From NCBI GenBank assembly GCA_914767715.1, contig OU612074.1:1315501-1379500 (forward strand): a stretch of 64,000 nucleotides of DNA, given 5' to 3'. The translations under genes were made by a program, and so were the position numbers. Below are positions 35,349-48,358 of the stretch, piece by piece; position 1 is the first letter of the stretch, and every line of letters starts with the position of its first letter. The notes beneath the pieces were generated by a model, which made no database searches, was not told the DNA's origin, and saw only the letters and a program-made list of their open reading frames with translations. This DNA comes from Membranipora membranacea. Lineage: Eukaryota; Bryozoa; Gymnolaemata; Cheilostomatida; Membraniporidae.

Positions 35349-36830
35349 AAAGCTCCTCAGTGATAGTTGGGAATTTGGTAGAATACATTAAAGCTAAGGG
35401 AGATAACGACCACAGCATGGTGATGGTTCTTTTCAATTATTTAGGAACAATATTATTATGTGCAATAAAAACTGGTCATTTAGTTCTACTGATACACCTC
35501 TCTAAGCAATGAAAGGTCACCGGGATAGACTGTAGGCAGAAGAAAATCTCTGTAATTGATGGTCAGAAGAAGGAAGCACCATCTCAGAGTATAACAATGT
35601 CAGAAGTTAGGAAGGAGTTTCAAAAGCCTACATATGGACTAAGGGGGAACATGAGGCTCTAGGTTATCAGGCATCAAGTCATCCTGCACAGTGCAAGGAG
35701 TTTTGAGGGGAAAAATACCAGCTTGGCTACATCTAACTCTCTCATAGTGAACTATCTAAGAGTTACCAACTAACAACACCGCGCTTGGTCGTCATCACAT
35801 TCAAACTTGTTTGAAGCAAGTTGATCAACCAGCAATAGCCTGGCCTAATCTGAAATGCGATGAACTGAACTTAATTCAGCTGGAATGAATGTTCTTAATT
35901 TATATGAAGAGTGATTTGAAAATAATGATAGATATTTATACATGTCACACAGTCAAACTTGGCAATGCTCTGCAGGAGTGGCTGTACCGATGTCTGTGGC
36001 ATGAGGGTTTTGCTTTAGAAAGTATTAAGTTGAGAAGTGAAATGTTATCACAATTCATTATTTGTGTCAGTGGATATTCACTGATTCGCTCAGAGTACAA
36101 GATATCAATCTGGGTAAATGACTACAAAAATTGACATTGTACTATAAACTGAAAGTAGTCACTGCGCTTTCATTTGGCAAATTTTCCATGACACTTACTT
36201 GTGGTTCTTATTTGGAGGACTGGATTCTCTTTATAGACAATTTATGTCATTTATCATTATTAAATTGAGTCTACCAACCAAATGTAAACTAATGATTTCA
36301 CAGCTAATCATGGGCGAAAATCTAGCACCCTGAGATTGACAATATCATCATCCATTAATAAGTGCTTATTATGAAGTGACATCAATTAGGGGGCATTTAT
36401 ATCATATATTTTTGCTGTTTCCCCTTAGATAACCTTGACTTCATATTCAAAGCATACTTGACATGTCTCCCTATTTTGTATGGATGCTCCCAGTTTTTGA
36501 GGGTTTTTCCACCCCTCCCTATCTCCTTTTTTCCTCCCTTTTTTCAGCTCCTTTCACCCAGAAAAATCTTCAAGCCTCATTTGCAAGACAAACTACCACC
36601 TCAACAGTACGCAAATCGTTATATTTGGTTTACCATTACTGCTTGTATGCAGTCATTCAATATCTCAATATTCAATATTTACTGACGCATTACTCATAGT
36701 CAATGTGAGGTCAGACTTGACAGTAGGATGACAGAAGTGACATTCACATATATTCTGGAGGCGTGAGGTGACAGTCTTTGTTGACAGTTTCACAAGAGCG
36801 TTCAAACATTAATGCAGTTCTTTTCAGCAA
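35349..36830. other. Intergenic, no gene recognised
   Basis: Sequence between the hAT element and the second receptor duplication unit. I saw no exon pair or repeat structure. Confidence 0.45.
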
Positions 36831-37416
36831 AAAGACAACTTGTTCAGCATTCATCACATTATCTACAGATCAGAAGATACTGTTTCATAGGTTCTCAAAC
36901 TCAACAAGGTCTGAGTCTACTATCATTTCTCTGAGACTACCCTTTTAATCAAGTGAGTTAATTTCTAGTTACTTGGCTTATATATATGTAGAGAGCCTAT
37001 AGCTAAGTTTATGTGGTGCATTGCTGTACTGTTCTTCACCACCATCAGATCTCAGAAATTCAATATCCATTCTATATGTCTAGAATGCAAAAAATAGCTA
37101 GGCTGGGATTTGGCATTAGTAAAGCTGCTTCGCTGTAGTTGGGCCCTGTGCCACCAAGGGCCTGGAAGCAAATAATGCACGCCTTTTCTATTACATCAGC
37201 TCCCAACTGCCATTCTCACCTTCACCCAAATCATGATCGTTAATTAGGCATACGATAGTAGCTAATGTGATAAATGAATCGATCGATGCCTGCCTATGTC
37301 TTTGGATAAAAGACTGTGGAAGATTGTGAATAATATTGTATAGGTATTGTTGAAGTTTAGATGGAATTTTGTATTCACCATACATTATACCAAAATGATT
37401 TCAGGTCAGGAGCACC

Positions 37417-39935
37417 ATGTTGAACACGAGCGAGATAACTGATAACAAGAGTGAGCTGTCATTTATTACCCTACCATCAAGCGAGTTCCCAGATGCATAT
37501 CAGAAGTTCATGGACATCGGTGACTGTGTCCTGGTCGGGATAATTATGATTGGATGTTTCACTAATCCTCTAGTCCCAGTGTTCCTCAGCAGGCAAAAAA
37601 TTGGAAGTAAGTAAGTGAACATATTTATTCAAGGAATGTGTCGTATACCAAATATACCGGTTTATCTCCTTGCTCAGTTGTGAGTTAAAAGATTTTAATG
37701 AGTGGAAACAAGCCCTTTTACTTAGACTGCTAGAAGAAATTAAAAAGATCTAAGTTGCAATTTATCATGAAAAAGACATTAAAGAAGTTAATTTCTTTTT
37801 ATTTGACAGGCGGAGCTACGATGGTGCTTCTCATATTTTTGGCTGCGTGTGATATGGGCTTTCTTCTTTGTATGCTCTTCACTAACATTATCCCCTGGAG
37901 TCAATTGCTTTATATCAATGTAGGTCACTTGACTGGTAAACATATAGACAAATTTTAAAATGTTAGCACAGTACACTAAGTGTCATTCGGTATGATCAGT
38001 TCAAGAACAAGTAGAACTAAGAATTTTATTTACATTTTAAACAGGTTTTCAATGTAGGACCAAGGTAACAATCTATCGTTAGCAGCTATGTACATGTCAT
38101 CATTCTCCTGAAGCGTATGAAGGCTGCATCACACATGATAACAGACAGAGCTAAACTGAGTTTGCCTCGGGTACAGAAAAGGGAATATTGAGTGCTTTAT
38201 GATTTCTAGTGGCATTATTAAAATTCTGAAAAGGAATCCGGCAACGATTAGGCTTTCAGTTCATCTCTGTCTATAAACTGATTATGCATAAGACTAGAGG
38301 TTGCTTTTTCGTCCTTTCGCAGCTACACCTCACTGATTCTACATGTAATCTGTTGATCGATCTGCGAAACATTTTCCAAGGAAGCAGCACTTGGTTCGTC
38401 GTCATGGTCACTGCTGAAAGATTTGCAGTTATCTATTTTCCTCTGAAGGTAATTATCCATGCTGTTGTGTCTGGTCATCACAAATAATGATGTTGAGAAA
38501 AGACCATGAACATTATTAAGTGTTCACCTCCACTCTCAATTAACTTTATGCAGCACGGAACTGCATTTGGTATATATTACATTATATACAAAACAGTTCC
38601 ATAACAGTTACATATTATGTGCAGTAACCTACAAGATCTGTAAAAAGTTTAGTCAGTTTTATTGCATTGAAATTTACAGACGTTGAAGTTCTTCACATGG
38701 AGGATAGGTGTTGTATTCAGCTCTTGTGTACTGTTAGCAGTGACTGCAATCTACTCATGGGCCTCAACAAAGAGTGAAAGTATAGTAAGAGATAACAACC
38801 ATGTTGGATGTATTTCTTTAGCATCTTCAACAAGATACGGCTTTTTCATCACCAAATCAGTCTTGAATATGGTCTGTCCAGTCATTCTTACATTCATCCT
38901 TAGCATGGCTATAATTGTGCGACTCAGGCGAGGGCTAATCATCAACCAAGGTATCAGAGACAACCTCCGTCCAAATGTTACATATGTAAGTGACAACAGT
39001 GAGGAGCTCAATATGGTATTTAATAGGCAGCAACTGACAAGGCAAACATCAATGCTGAGGAGAGAAAAAGATATGAAGTGAGTATTTTACTAAAATTCTT
39101 TGAAAATCTTGATAACTGTAGGCTTCGTACAACATAGGAGTAGGAGGCACAGTTGTCTAGAGTGCTGCTTCTTCAGCAAACAAATGTTAAAGGTCGTGGG
39201 TTCGAATTCTACTGCAGTCTACCAACTACTGGTACCTGTTGAACCCCCAGGTGTGCTCTGACATGCTTACAAACTGAGAGCAAAAGGCTAAGGCACCCAC
39301 TATTTCGCTGCCCATTTTTCTGAATGTGGTGCGTGACTATACCAATTTTTTTAACTAACATTTATACTTATCATCCTTTCGACAGATCAACAATCATCCA
39401 CTCCCTCCTAAGACCACTGGTATGCATGAGAATTTGGATATGCGATGAGTGATTACGAATAAAAATCATGACAATTTGGACCTGTAGTTTCCCGAAGATA
39501 TCAATAGAACTATAATGATCACGTCATATTATATAGCAGAATAATTATAATACTTTTTGTTGTTGTAGGAAAGCTACCAGAATCATCCTTGCTTCATCTA
39601 TAGTGTTCACTGTATTGCTGCTGCCAGTTGCAGGGAGACAGGTGTACAATGAGCTGACTTTTATTACTGACAAAAGCTCTCGATATACAGATCTGATATT
39701 AGATTTTGTTTTTGCTTGCTTGACCGTAATCAATCATTCTATAAACTTGTTCATCTATAGTAGGGCAAGTTTGGTGAGTGCTCTAAATGTAGGTTGGAAA
39801 GCATTTAAAGGTTGTTTGAACCTGCTCAACACTCGAATCCGAGTGATGACATCAAGAGTAAACTGTTTCACTTTGTACAGGGACAACTCATCTCACCACA
39901 TTACTGATTTTGAGAGATTCTATTTTGAAAATTGA
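37417..39935 (+). CDS. Orphan rhodopsin-class G-protein-coupled receptor, GPCR-B
   Basis: Paralogue of GPCR-A with identical structure: exons 37417-37606, 37810-37919, 38323-38448, 38680-39077 and 39569-39935, each the same length as in GPCR-A, and 396 aa. All receptor landmarks are kept: N-terminal NTS and NKS sites, AACDMG in TM2, STCNLL before TM3, TAERFAVIYFPLK, VGCISL in loop 2, and NHSINLFIY in TM7. Exon 1 differs from GPCR-A at about 30 of 190 bases by eye, including N-terminus and TM1 changes (IIMIGCFTNPLVPVFLS). Exons 4-5 differ at only 2-3%. The changed extracellular N-terminus with a conserved core could alter ligand contact while keeping G-protein coupling; that is inference. A TTTCAG acceptor-like site lies just before the start. 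AATAAA is at 40247-40252. Confidence 0.92.
39136..39345 (+). mobile_element. tRNA-derived SINE in GPCR-B intron 4 (full form)
   Basis: The head has GTCTAGAGTGCTGCTTC and the B box GTGGGTTCGAATTC. The body has CCCCCAGGTGTGCTC, GAGAGCAAAAGGCTAAGGCA and CCCACTATTTCGCTGCCC. Its presence at the same site in both receptor units shows it inserted before the duplication. Confidence 0.72.
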
Positions 39936-40806
39936 ATTGAAAACAAGACCGCATGTTCAATCAAAGCACATTTTGATGGCTTTGGATGAGGGAACTTGTT
40001 TGCCTTGTTGTGTCCCCTAAACAACTTTGATTATCATCGACTTGTGTTTTCTGGGTGAGGCTCGTGGGCTTATTCTAAGATTTTTAGTTGGATGATGTCT
40101 GTATTGATGACTCCTCTTAAAAACTTTGCTCCATATATTTTGAAGGTACTGCAGGCAGTACATTATTATATTATATTGAGTTGAGTGTACTATAAATCCA
40201 CTTTTCAATATAGATAATATCACTGTAAAGGCTTACTAACTTCACAAATAAATTACTTATCTTACACAAGCAATATATATCCGGAGTTTTCTTCTCTTTT
40301 CTTTATGAGAAGTGCTGAGAAGCACACAGAGGCTTGTCATTAAAGTATGATTTGATTGATCAACCTATAAAACTCACAAAATAATCCCGACTCTTTTCCA
40401 ACGATAACAAAACCTGTTTTGTACAGGCAAACTAAATAACACGTTATCCTTGGGCATTAATCTGATCAACAGCCAACTTGATCTGTTCTTTTTACAAGTG
40501 AAGTCAAAAGTAGCAATGAAATGTCCAAAACAGTTCCAGTTGCAAATTATTGAAAAACGTGCCAGCAACTCGTTCTCTCTATGTTATAATTGCCTTCTTC
40601 TTACAGACATACATACATATGGTGGGCCATGATTTATTCTGTATTCAGTATAAAGACTGATTTCCATATTTTTTTATGTCCAACCTGCAAGCTACATGTC
40701 ATATTGCTGTAATTTTGTGAGTCATCTGGAATTTAGAGAAAAAACCCAACATAGGTAGTTTTTTCTGCGAGAAAAATTTCCATTGTAATTGATATAATTT
40801 GTAAGA

Positions 40807-42647
40807 CTTGGCACCTATCCAGATTGACAGTTTTCCCCCAGTAAATCAAAAACCGCAGGTATCCCCTCAGTATTTACTTACTGACTTACTTATACTTACT
40901 AAATCAATGTGTATAAATATGTAATTGATGATATCAATTGCCACATCAGTCTTCATTTTATACATATTCAGTAGAATTATTGAAAAAAAAAATTATATTC
41001 ATAATATGTTGATTTCAGTCTCAAGTCCTTATTATGCATAGAACAAGTTTTGGAGTGTAAGCATTATCAGTACAGAAAGATGGCATAATCAGGTGTCATT
41101 GCCTAAGTAATTTCGTGGAAATATCAGGCCGTTGTCTGACTGGTTTAATTGCATAGTTTCATTGCAAGAACCAGTTTCAAACTCCCTGTTCAGATAAATC
41201 ATTATACAGGCATTTAAAATAATAGGGTAGTTGTCTCCTACCATCCAAAGACAAGATAACCATCACAAAATCACATCCAGCTTTGATTGGGGTGTTAGAG
41301 GGATTCAAAATATATTATAACTTTGCCTTGTTCAACCTCTGGTGTATATAACAAATTACACAACAAGAAAGTAAATAAATGTCCAAAGCTGCAGAACAGC
41401 GTAAACAAACAGAATATGTCAAAATACCTACAATAAAATATGTGCTGAGTGCCCAAAAGTGATGGAATTAGATGCTCATTAACACACAGAGGTGGCTTCA
41501 TGCTGCTTGGGCCGGCTATGAAGAAGTGGAACTGGTGAAGGCCTTGAAACAGCTTGACTCATTGTTTCTAGCTGGAGACCCGATTGTTGTACGCTGGTAT
41601 GTCTGTATGTTTTATATTTGTTGTGGGCTGTATAGCATCTGGAAAAAGGGATGGTAAGACTGCTGACTGCTGGCAAGACAGCCAGAAAGACAGCTGACTT
41701 CGAGAAACAAAGTTGACACGGTTGATAGAAACCAAAAGTGGGATCAGGGTCCGAAGCCTGAAGTCCCGAGCATTATGTCAAATTTCCCTTAATTGGAAAC
41801 CAATCCCTTGCTACCTGTTTGTGTGTGAAATAATGCCCCAAAGGTCTAGCTGAAAACGTGGGGAGGATGCAAGCGGTATAGCTGTTTAATGGAATCAGAA
41901 CTTTGTCTGATGTTAGGGTCTCACATGAGACATGAGACAAATTGTTATCTGTAGTCAGTTTGGTTACAAAACGCATCTGGCTTGTCGCTCTAGTCACTGG
42001 TCGCACACAGGCCTATGGCGGTACTTTGAAATGTACTGGCACTACTGGAAGACAAACGGCCTCACTTATCAGTTGATTTCAACATTTCGATTTTGTAGCT
42101 AATATATTCATAATTGTCACGCATGAAGACACAGTTGTTCTAGTGATACAATTGATGAAATTCAGTCAGGTTTTAACCTTGCACAGTACAGAGGGCCAAA
42201 TAACTGTCGCTATTTGTGAGGAGAGTTCCAATAGATCTTAACAATTCCCTGCCAATAAGTGATTTGAGTTCCCTCATTTTACACTTTTACGATTCTTATC
42301 TGACTACGGAATCCTGTAATGTGTTTCAGTCTTCAATATGACGGGTATATTATAATTTATTTCTAATTTTGACAATAGTTTTAACAGTATGAAAAGAAAA
42401 TATTTTTGTATTTTAAGAAAGTAAGGTTATGAGTCTAAGGTAAGTAAGGTAAAACATTCTCACCGAATGAAAATTATGCCAATAAAGTAAAACAGATTTT
42501 GAATGTGATACAAGTTTAAATAGCACCAGTTTGATAATTACCAAAGATAAAAAAAATCTATAAAGCTGCTCGGTAGCCCATTCCTCAATGAGTATGTTAT
42601 TGCTCAACTCACAATCAAGCTGATTTAATTCAAGGTCGGGGTTTTTT
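40807..42647. other. Intergenic, no gene recognised
   Basis: The region between the tail-to-tail receptors GPCR-B and GPCR-C. A minus-strand AATAAA at 42361-42356 could serve GPCR-C. Nothing else was identified. Confidence 0.45.
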
Positions 42648-45600
42648 TTAAATACAAAACTTATTTTTGGCCTTCTTCTTGAAACACTTGTAATTATTTG
42701 GGTTATTTGATGCCAAGACATATATAACCATGTTGGCAGGTGGAGTCAAATATCCAATACAGCCCGCAACAAACGCTATTACCAAATGTGCAGTGCTGTA
42801 AGAAACTTTCTCTGTTTCTGCTGTCACCATGCTATATATACTGAATACCGCTTGTGGTAGCATTGTTGCAGTGAAAATTATAGATGCACTAAGTACGATC
42901 CGGGTGGCCTTCCTACAACAAAGGTAAATACCTTTGATGATGAATGATTTTGAAAGATGTCATAAATTAAGATTTAGAATCAAGGATCATGAAATTTGAA
43001 CAGCTTTCCCAGAAAATACTGAAGAACATGTACAAGCGATTGCAGCCTCAACAGCTGCAAGAAAACAAAATACCAGAAATTGTCGGGAAAAAAAGACACA
43101 CCGATTGGTATGCAACGATTCTATTGCCAGGTTAGGCAATCAGTCAGGGAACAAAAAACATATGATGTGGTCAGTAAAACCTTAGTTAATCAAAATATTT
43201 TAGTTAGTGTACACTCACTTTACACCATCTTTTCTCTTTATTGTTGCAGTTTGCCTTATTCTATTTCTTTCATAAGTCACTAAGGAGTCCGTAACTTCTT
43301 CTGCATTATCACGAGGGAGTGCAGCCGAGTTTGAGCTAGTGTCGCTGATGGTAAATGAGGTATTTGTGACACGGTTAACTGTTAGAGATTGTCTTCTGTA
43401 GAGTTTTCTTTTTTGGACGTTAAAGTGTGTTGAACGCTTCAGGCGAATAATAATAGCGATGTTCAGGATAAGGGTTATGGTGACAGTTGAAATGAAGCTT
43501 ACTCCTATGTTGGTACCTGATAATGCTGTGTATAACCTGGATGCCTTGTCTGCGCAGGCAATAAAATTATCCTCTGTTACTACAGCTTTGCTGATTGTAG
43601 AAGCCCAGGAGAATATGACTGCTACTAGTATCGGCAAAGCTAGACTGACTCCAACAGCTTTCCTCCAAGTGAAGAAATTTAGTGTCTACAATACAGATTT
43701 GTTTGAGAGTCCTCAATTACAGATCTTAATAGTTACACTATCTTTCTGATAAATGAGATTAGACATGAACAACAAACATAAAACACAAAATTATGGTTAG
43801 ACGATGAATCAAGTATTGAATAACAGTAAGTTTGAGTTTTTTCAAGAGACCAGTGGTGCCTGTTTTCCTGCCATTCCGTCTTATTACGCAGAAAAGGCGG
43901 CGCAGCTCTCATATGCTTCAGCGCAGCACAGCACCGGTCTAGCTTGCGTTATGCAGTCTCTTTCACTGCTTCAATGCATACACACCGCTCACAAACACAC
44001 ATGCACACATGCAAACATATGCCTCACCTCAATCATTATCCATAAGAAGCTCCTTTGCATAAATTTACCTTTAATGGAAAGTAGATTACAGCAAACCTCT
44101 CAGCTGTAACCATGACAACATACCAACAGCTGCATGTTGCAAATATTCGTTTGATATCTTCTATAAGGTTACATGTAACATCAGTAAATTTCAACTGCAA
44201 AACAGGAAAATGAAGACTGCTTTTACTCTCTTATTCAGATTCTTAAAACTCATAAAACTACCCATCGGATTGAAACTGCATTACTTTGGTTACTATATGG
44301 AAACTGAGGTGTATAATTGTAAAGGAAATTCACTACCTAAAAGTTCATAGTTACTGGGAGGGGACAACAAAGAAAATTGACTATATCCATAATTTCCCCA
44401 TAATTTCCATGATATCATTCAAACGAAACAGTGATGAGAATGATAATTCTGGAAATCATGAAATTAGTAGCTTTCCCTTAGGTAGTGGATCATTGTCACT
44501 GAGCTCAGCAAGGAGATATAATTAAACCTGCGCTGTCACCTATTTTTACAGGACAAGTATTTACATGTTAGAATGTCGAACATTTGCAGGAAATTTAATC
44601 GCTATTTATGACCGGTTGTCCGGTGCCGATCTCCGTGGACGATTTTGTTTGACTGTGAAGAAGTAAAAAGCCATAATAATTATGATGATTTCTCAGAATT
44701 ATGTCACATGTTGGCTGACTATTGCATCATTGTCAGATTTGGTCTTTAATCACTTTTAACACAATCCTGAGCATATTCAATGAGATACTTACATCAATAT
44801 GAAATCGAACACTCCACGGTACAATATTGTTGAACATAACACAGAGAAGAAGTCCCATGTCTACCACAGCCAGAGAAAGAAGCAATACTTTTGTAGCTCC
44901 ACCTGTTCATGTAGAAATATAGTTAGGTTAGATACTGTCGGCAATCTAAATGCCTTAAAAGCAGTCAGTGGCTTTTGGGATTGTGAAAGATGGCTGGTAA
45001 GCCCAAAAACGATTGTTATCCTTAATTGGAATTCTTAGGACTGGAAATATCAATGAAATAATGACGTTTTACCTGTCCTGAGTTGTTAATGTATATCTTC
45101 ACTAAAATCTGGGTCATGGAACTAGCTGTGATTGAAGACGAAACGGACCTATATGTAAATATCTTGCATTAGGAAAAGAATTGTTTTTTTTTGTTTTCCC
45201 TTTACTTTCCCAAAGTCGTCTTAACATGACAGGATTTTCCAATCAAGATTGCAGCTCATAGTATAGCAATTGAAAGGTAATTTCAAATTATCCTTCAAGT
45301 CTATCAGAACGTCTCTGTCTTATATATGATGTGATAAAAGACACTAGCTGATGATATGGTAACAATATCAAGGTCTATTTCAAGGATATTTCAGGGTTAG
45401 AACTTTGTTCAAAGGGGATTGGTTTTACAGATGTTTAAAAAAAGAAACACTGAGTCTTCTAGCTTCCAAAAACCAGTTTACAACTACCTCCAACCAGCAT
45501 AAGCTTATCAAACACAGTGTAGGGCTGACTGAGAGAGAGACATATGGGTTAACTAACGACGTCGTTTACCCTAGTCTAATACACAGATGCTTCTCTCCAT

Positions 45601-46225
45601 GGTTTTTCACTCATGACTTCTGTGCTAATCGGTCACTCGCCTTCAAACTTACCCATTATATCAATTAATGTTTCAAATTACATATTGTAAAGTTTGAAGA
45701 TTGATGCCCATATTCCTGAGATATTTCCAGGTAAAAAATGCTCCTCTCGATTTTGTTAATTTGCTTGTTTTGATGGCTCCCAAATCTCATAAGGTTTTCA
45801 GATTGCCCAACAATTCACTTTGCTAAGGTTCCTGTTAATGAGGACAAGTTCTAACAAGCTTTCAACAATTTTTTAGGTAATTTTGAGCCTGAGAACAGAA
45901 CCCGTATATCTGAAGGACATGAAGGTAGTGCCATGTGCAGACAATAAAGAAAAGGTCCGTTCAATCAAAACCTCAAACTGCCTTTTGCCAATGCAATCCT
46001 CCTATGGTTCAACTTACTCCCAATATTGACCTTGCAGAGAATTACAGGAGTCATAGGGGTGGTGACACATCCAAGTATAACTATACCAAACAGTACAGAG
46101 AATCCAACATCCAATAAATCATTGAATGCCTCAGAGTCTGCTTCCCATGTTGCGTTCATTTGAGAGGACATTCCAGTCTCCGGAGTGTTGGCATATATAG
46201 GGTGATCAAGTCTTTCACGGATCAT
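42648..46225 (-). CDS. Orphan rhodopsin-class G-protein-coupled receptor, GPCR-C (inverted paralogue)
   Basis: Exons on the minus strand: 46225-46018, 44902-44793, 44194-44069, 43685-43219 and 42912-42648 (stop TAA). Phases 1, 0, 0, 2 match GPCR-A/B exactly; exons 2 and 3 have the same lengths (110 and 126). The total is 392 codons (391 aa). The protein is clearly related but diverged: TM1 VLFGIVILGCVTTPM, TM2 SLAVVDMGLLLCVMF, pre-TM3 Cys (VTCNLIEDI), TAERFAVIYFPLK identical to its relatives, TM4 VAVIFSWAST, loop Cys FIACADK, a longer third loop, and TM7 with PPANMVIYVL, closer to NPxxY than in A/B. The C-tail is short and Lys-rich. Downstream in-frame Met codons at 46171 and 46159 give N-termini nearer the GPCR-A length, so the start is uncertain. 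Confidence 0.88.
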
Positions 46226-48080
46226 AACAATCCTGGAACTATAACAAAAGGTGTGCGTAACATTGGTAGCAGCTTATCAAACCTTGTATAATCAAAAATC
46301 AAAAGAATGATTGCCCTGTTTATGACAAAACAGAGGGTGGGCTGCCCCTGAAGAGGGACCCAAGTTGCCCGGAGTCCTCATACTGAGAGTGTGATACATC
46401 CTAGCAAGCTAGAATGCATCCTAGAGGTGAGGCCTTGGTGGACCTCCTAATCGTGAGTGTGCAGCAAGCTGCCAGAAACTGAAACAGGCACTAATCAGCC
46501 ATTAGCCATGACACTTTGATCTTAGCCAATAGGCCGAGAAGCGATTGCACTCATTGACAGATGAATGTCATGAGGTCTGTAATGATAATTGCCACTTATT
46601 AAACTATAAAAATAACCACTGACACATAAATGTGATAAAATTGAGCTTCTTACTTTTGTTCTTAGTTTAGCAGTAACCCCCAGATGATGCTTAAAATCCA
46701 TGATAATGTTGTTCATGGAGCACAACTCAGAACACTGAAATTCAGATTTTCCTTTAAATGCTAAGAAAATCAACCACTACCAATGACATCGCTTGTTAGC
46801 CTCAATAGCCTCAAACCATTCTACCGACAGTATAATATGTCACAGAGACATAGGCTCAACAGCAATGCCTAGGTTGCATGGGCTTCGTCAAGAAATACAA
46901 AACCTAAAGCTCAAGGTTATGATTATATCAATACAAAAGTTCCGTTCCCAAATATTTCAGATGGAGGCTTTCTGTTTTTTTTGTTCCTAATTAAAGTTTA
47001 CTTACAGCCCGGGTGTGGGTGTGGTCTATATCTAAGATATAATTCAGATTCTAGGCTGCAGATACCAATTTATGTCTCAATGACTTGCTCATGCATAGAG
47101 CGGTATCAGGTTTAAACAAATCTTTGCTTTGCAAAACACCACCTGTTCCTGGTTGAAAGCAGTTCTATCCTAGCCTAGTTGCAATTACATGAAGCCCTAA
47201 GATGGTGAATTCCTGCATACAAAACTGTTTATTATTCTAAATAATGGCACAAATACACCAAATATATGTAACTGGTATTCGTTAAATATACATTGGTTAG
47301 CACTGCATGCCTTAGCTGCCAGGGGAATTCCAAACATGCATGTGTTGTTCCTCACAAATATAATCATTAGTATGTGTAAAAATCAACAGGGACTTCCAGT
47401 AGAGCATAATTTGAACAGGACACTGTTCTCTGACCCAACACAACCACTAAGAGCTAAAGCGTTGTTGGCTACTTTGAAGTCCCTGTATAAGAAGTTGGGT
47501 TACTGAATTGGCTGGTTGCACTGAATTGACTGTATTATATTCGCAAATAACCATTGTAATAATCATTCAATTTCAAACCAATTAGCATGCTGCCATCACG
47601 GTTGCTTAAGACAATTTTGATCCTGATGCTTTGATTGTAAACATCAGAGGTAGGGATGATATTTAAGACCTACCCATGAGTAGAGTCACATCGACTGACC
47701 AACTTTTAAAACAGCTACCCCATCCTTACCCAATACGAGTAGATATTAGCCCACTCACTTGAAATATCGTAGCATCAAAAGTAATCCTGATCTCAGTATC
47801 CATGTACCATGCAGTCTAGTCAATAAACATATGACTTAGTCTTTGTGATTCTCCAGCTTCTGATTGATATCTAACGCCAACGCTAATTATTTTGAAGGCT
47901 GTCACAGCCCTGACACTGTCATTTTGATGTGATTAAATTGTAGTTAAGGCAATTATTATGATGATGACAAAGCTAAACCAGACTCCCTTCGGTTTGTGAA
48001 TTATATCACAGTAAGCCAAAAATTATACACAGGCTTCGTAATACAGATCACTATTGTGCCAGACATGGAGTATCGGCGTC
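46226..48080. other. Intergenic; GPCR-C upstream region
   Basis: Contains the putative promoter side of GPCR-C. I recognised no further exon or element before the SINE target duplication. Confidence 0.4.
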
Positions 48081-48099
48081 TTTAGCCGATTCTCAATGG

Positions 48100-48339
48100 A
48101 GGCTGCGGCCGTGGTGCAATGGTTAAGGCATGGGTCTTTCAATCAAGAGGTCCCATGTTCGATTCCCTGCAGATCACTGTAGTGTCAGGAAGAGCATCCG
48201 ACCTCAAATGCTCCTGTATCCCATCAGGATCCTGTCCGTTGACCCGTACTGACACCAGAATAAAGTAACAAATAACATAAAGGTTTCTCACACCAATTCA
48301 CAGGGTATAGAGAGTAGAGACTATAAATGGACGTGAGTT
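48100..48339 (+). mobile_element. tRNA-derived SINE, family 1, copy 2
   Basis: A-box CCGTGGTGCAATGGTTAAGG and B-box TGTTCGATTCCC lie in the first 70 bp, then the same blocks as the copy at 14254. It is flanked by a 19-bp target duplication with one mismatch: TTTAGCCGATTCTCAATGG at 48081-48099 and TTTAGTCGATTCTCAATGG at 48340-48358. This indicates LINE-mediated retroposition. Confidence 0.9.
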
Positions 48340-48358
48340 TTTAGTCGATTCTCAATGG

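Larger units (their letters stand above)
36831..40806 (+). repeat. Segmental duplication, copy 2 (GPCR-B unit)
   Basis: Matches 7267-11080 in the same orientation. It is about 160 bp longer, largely because it keeps about 65 bp of SINE sequence and about 58 bp near 39412-39475 missing from copy 1. Confidence 0.93.
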
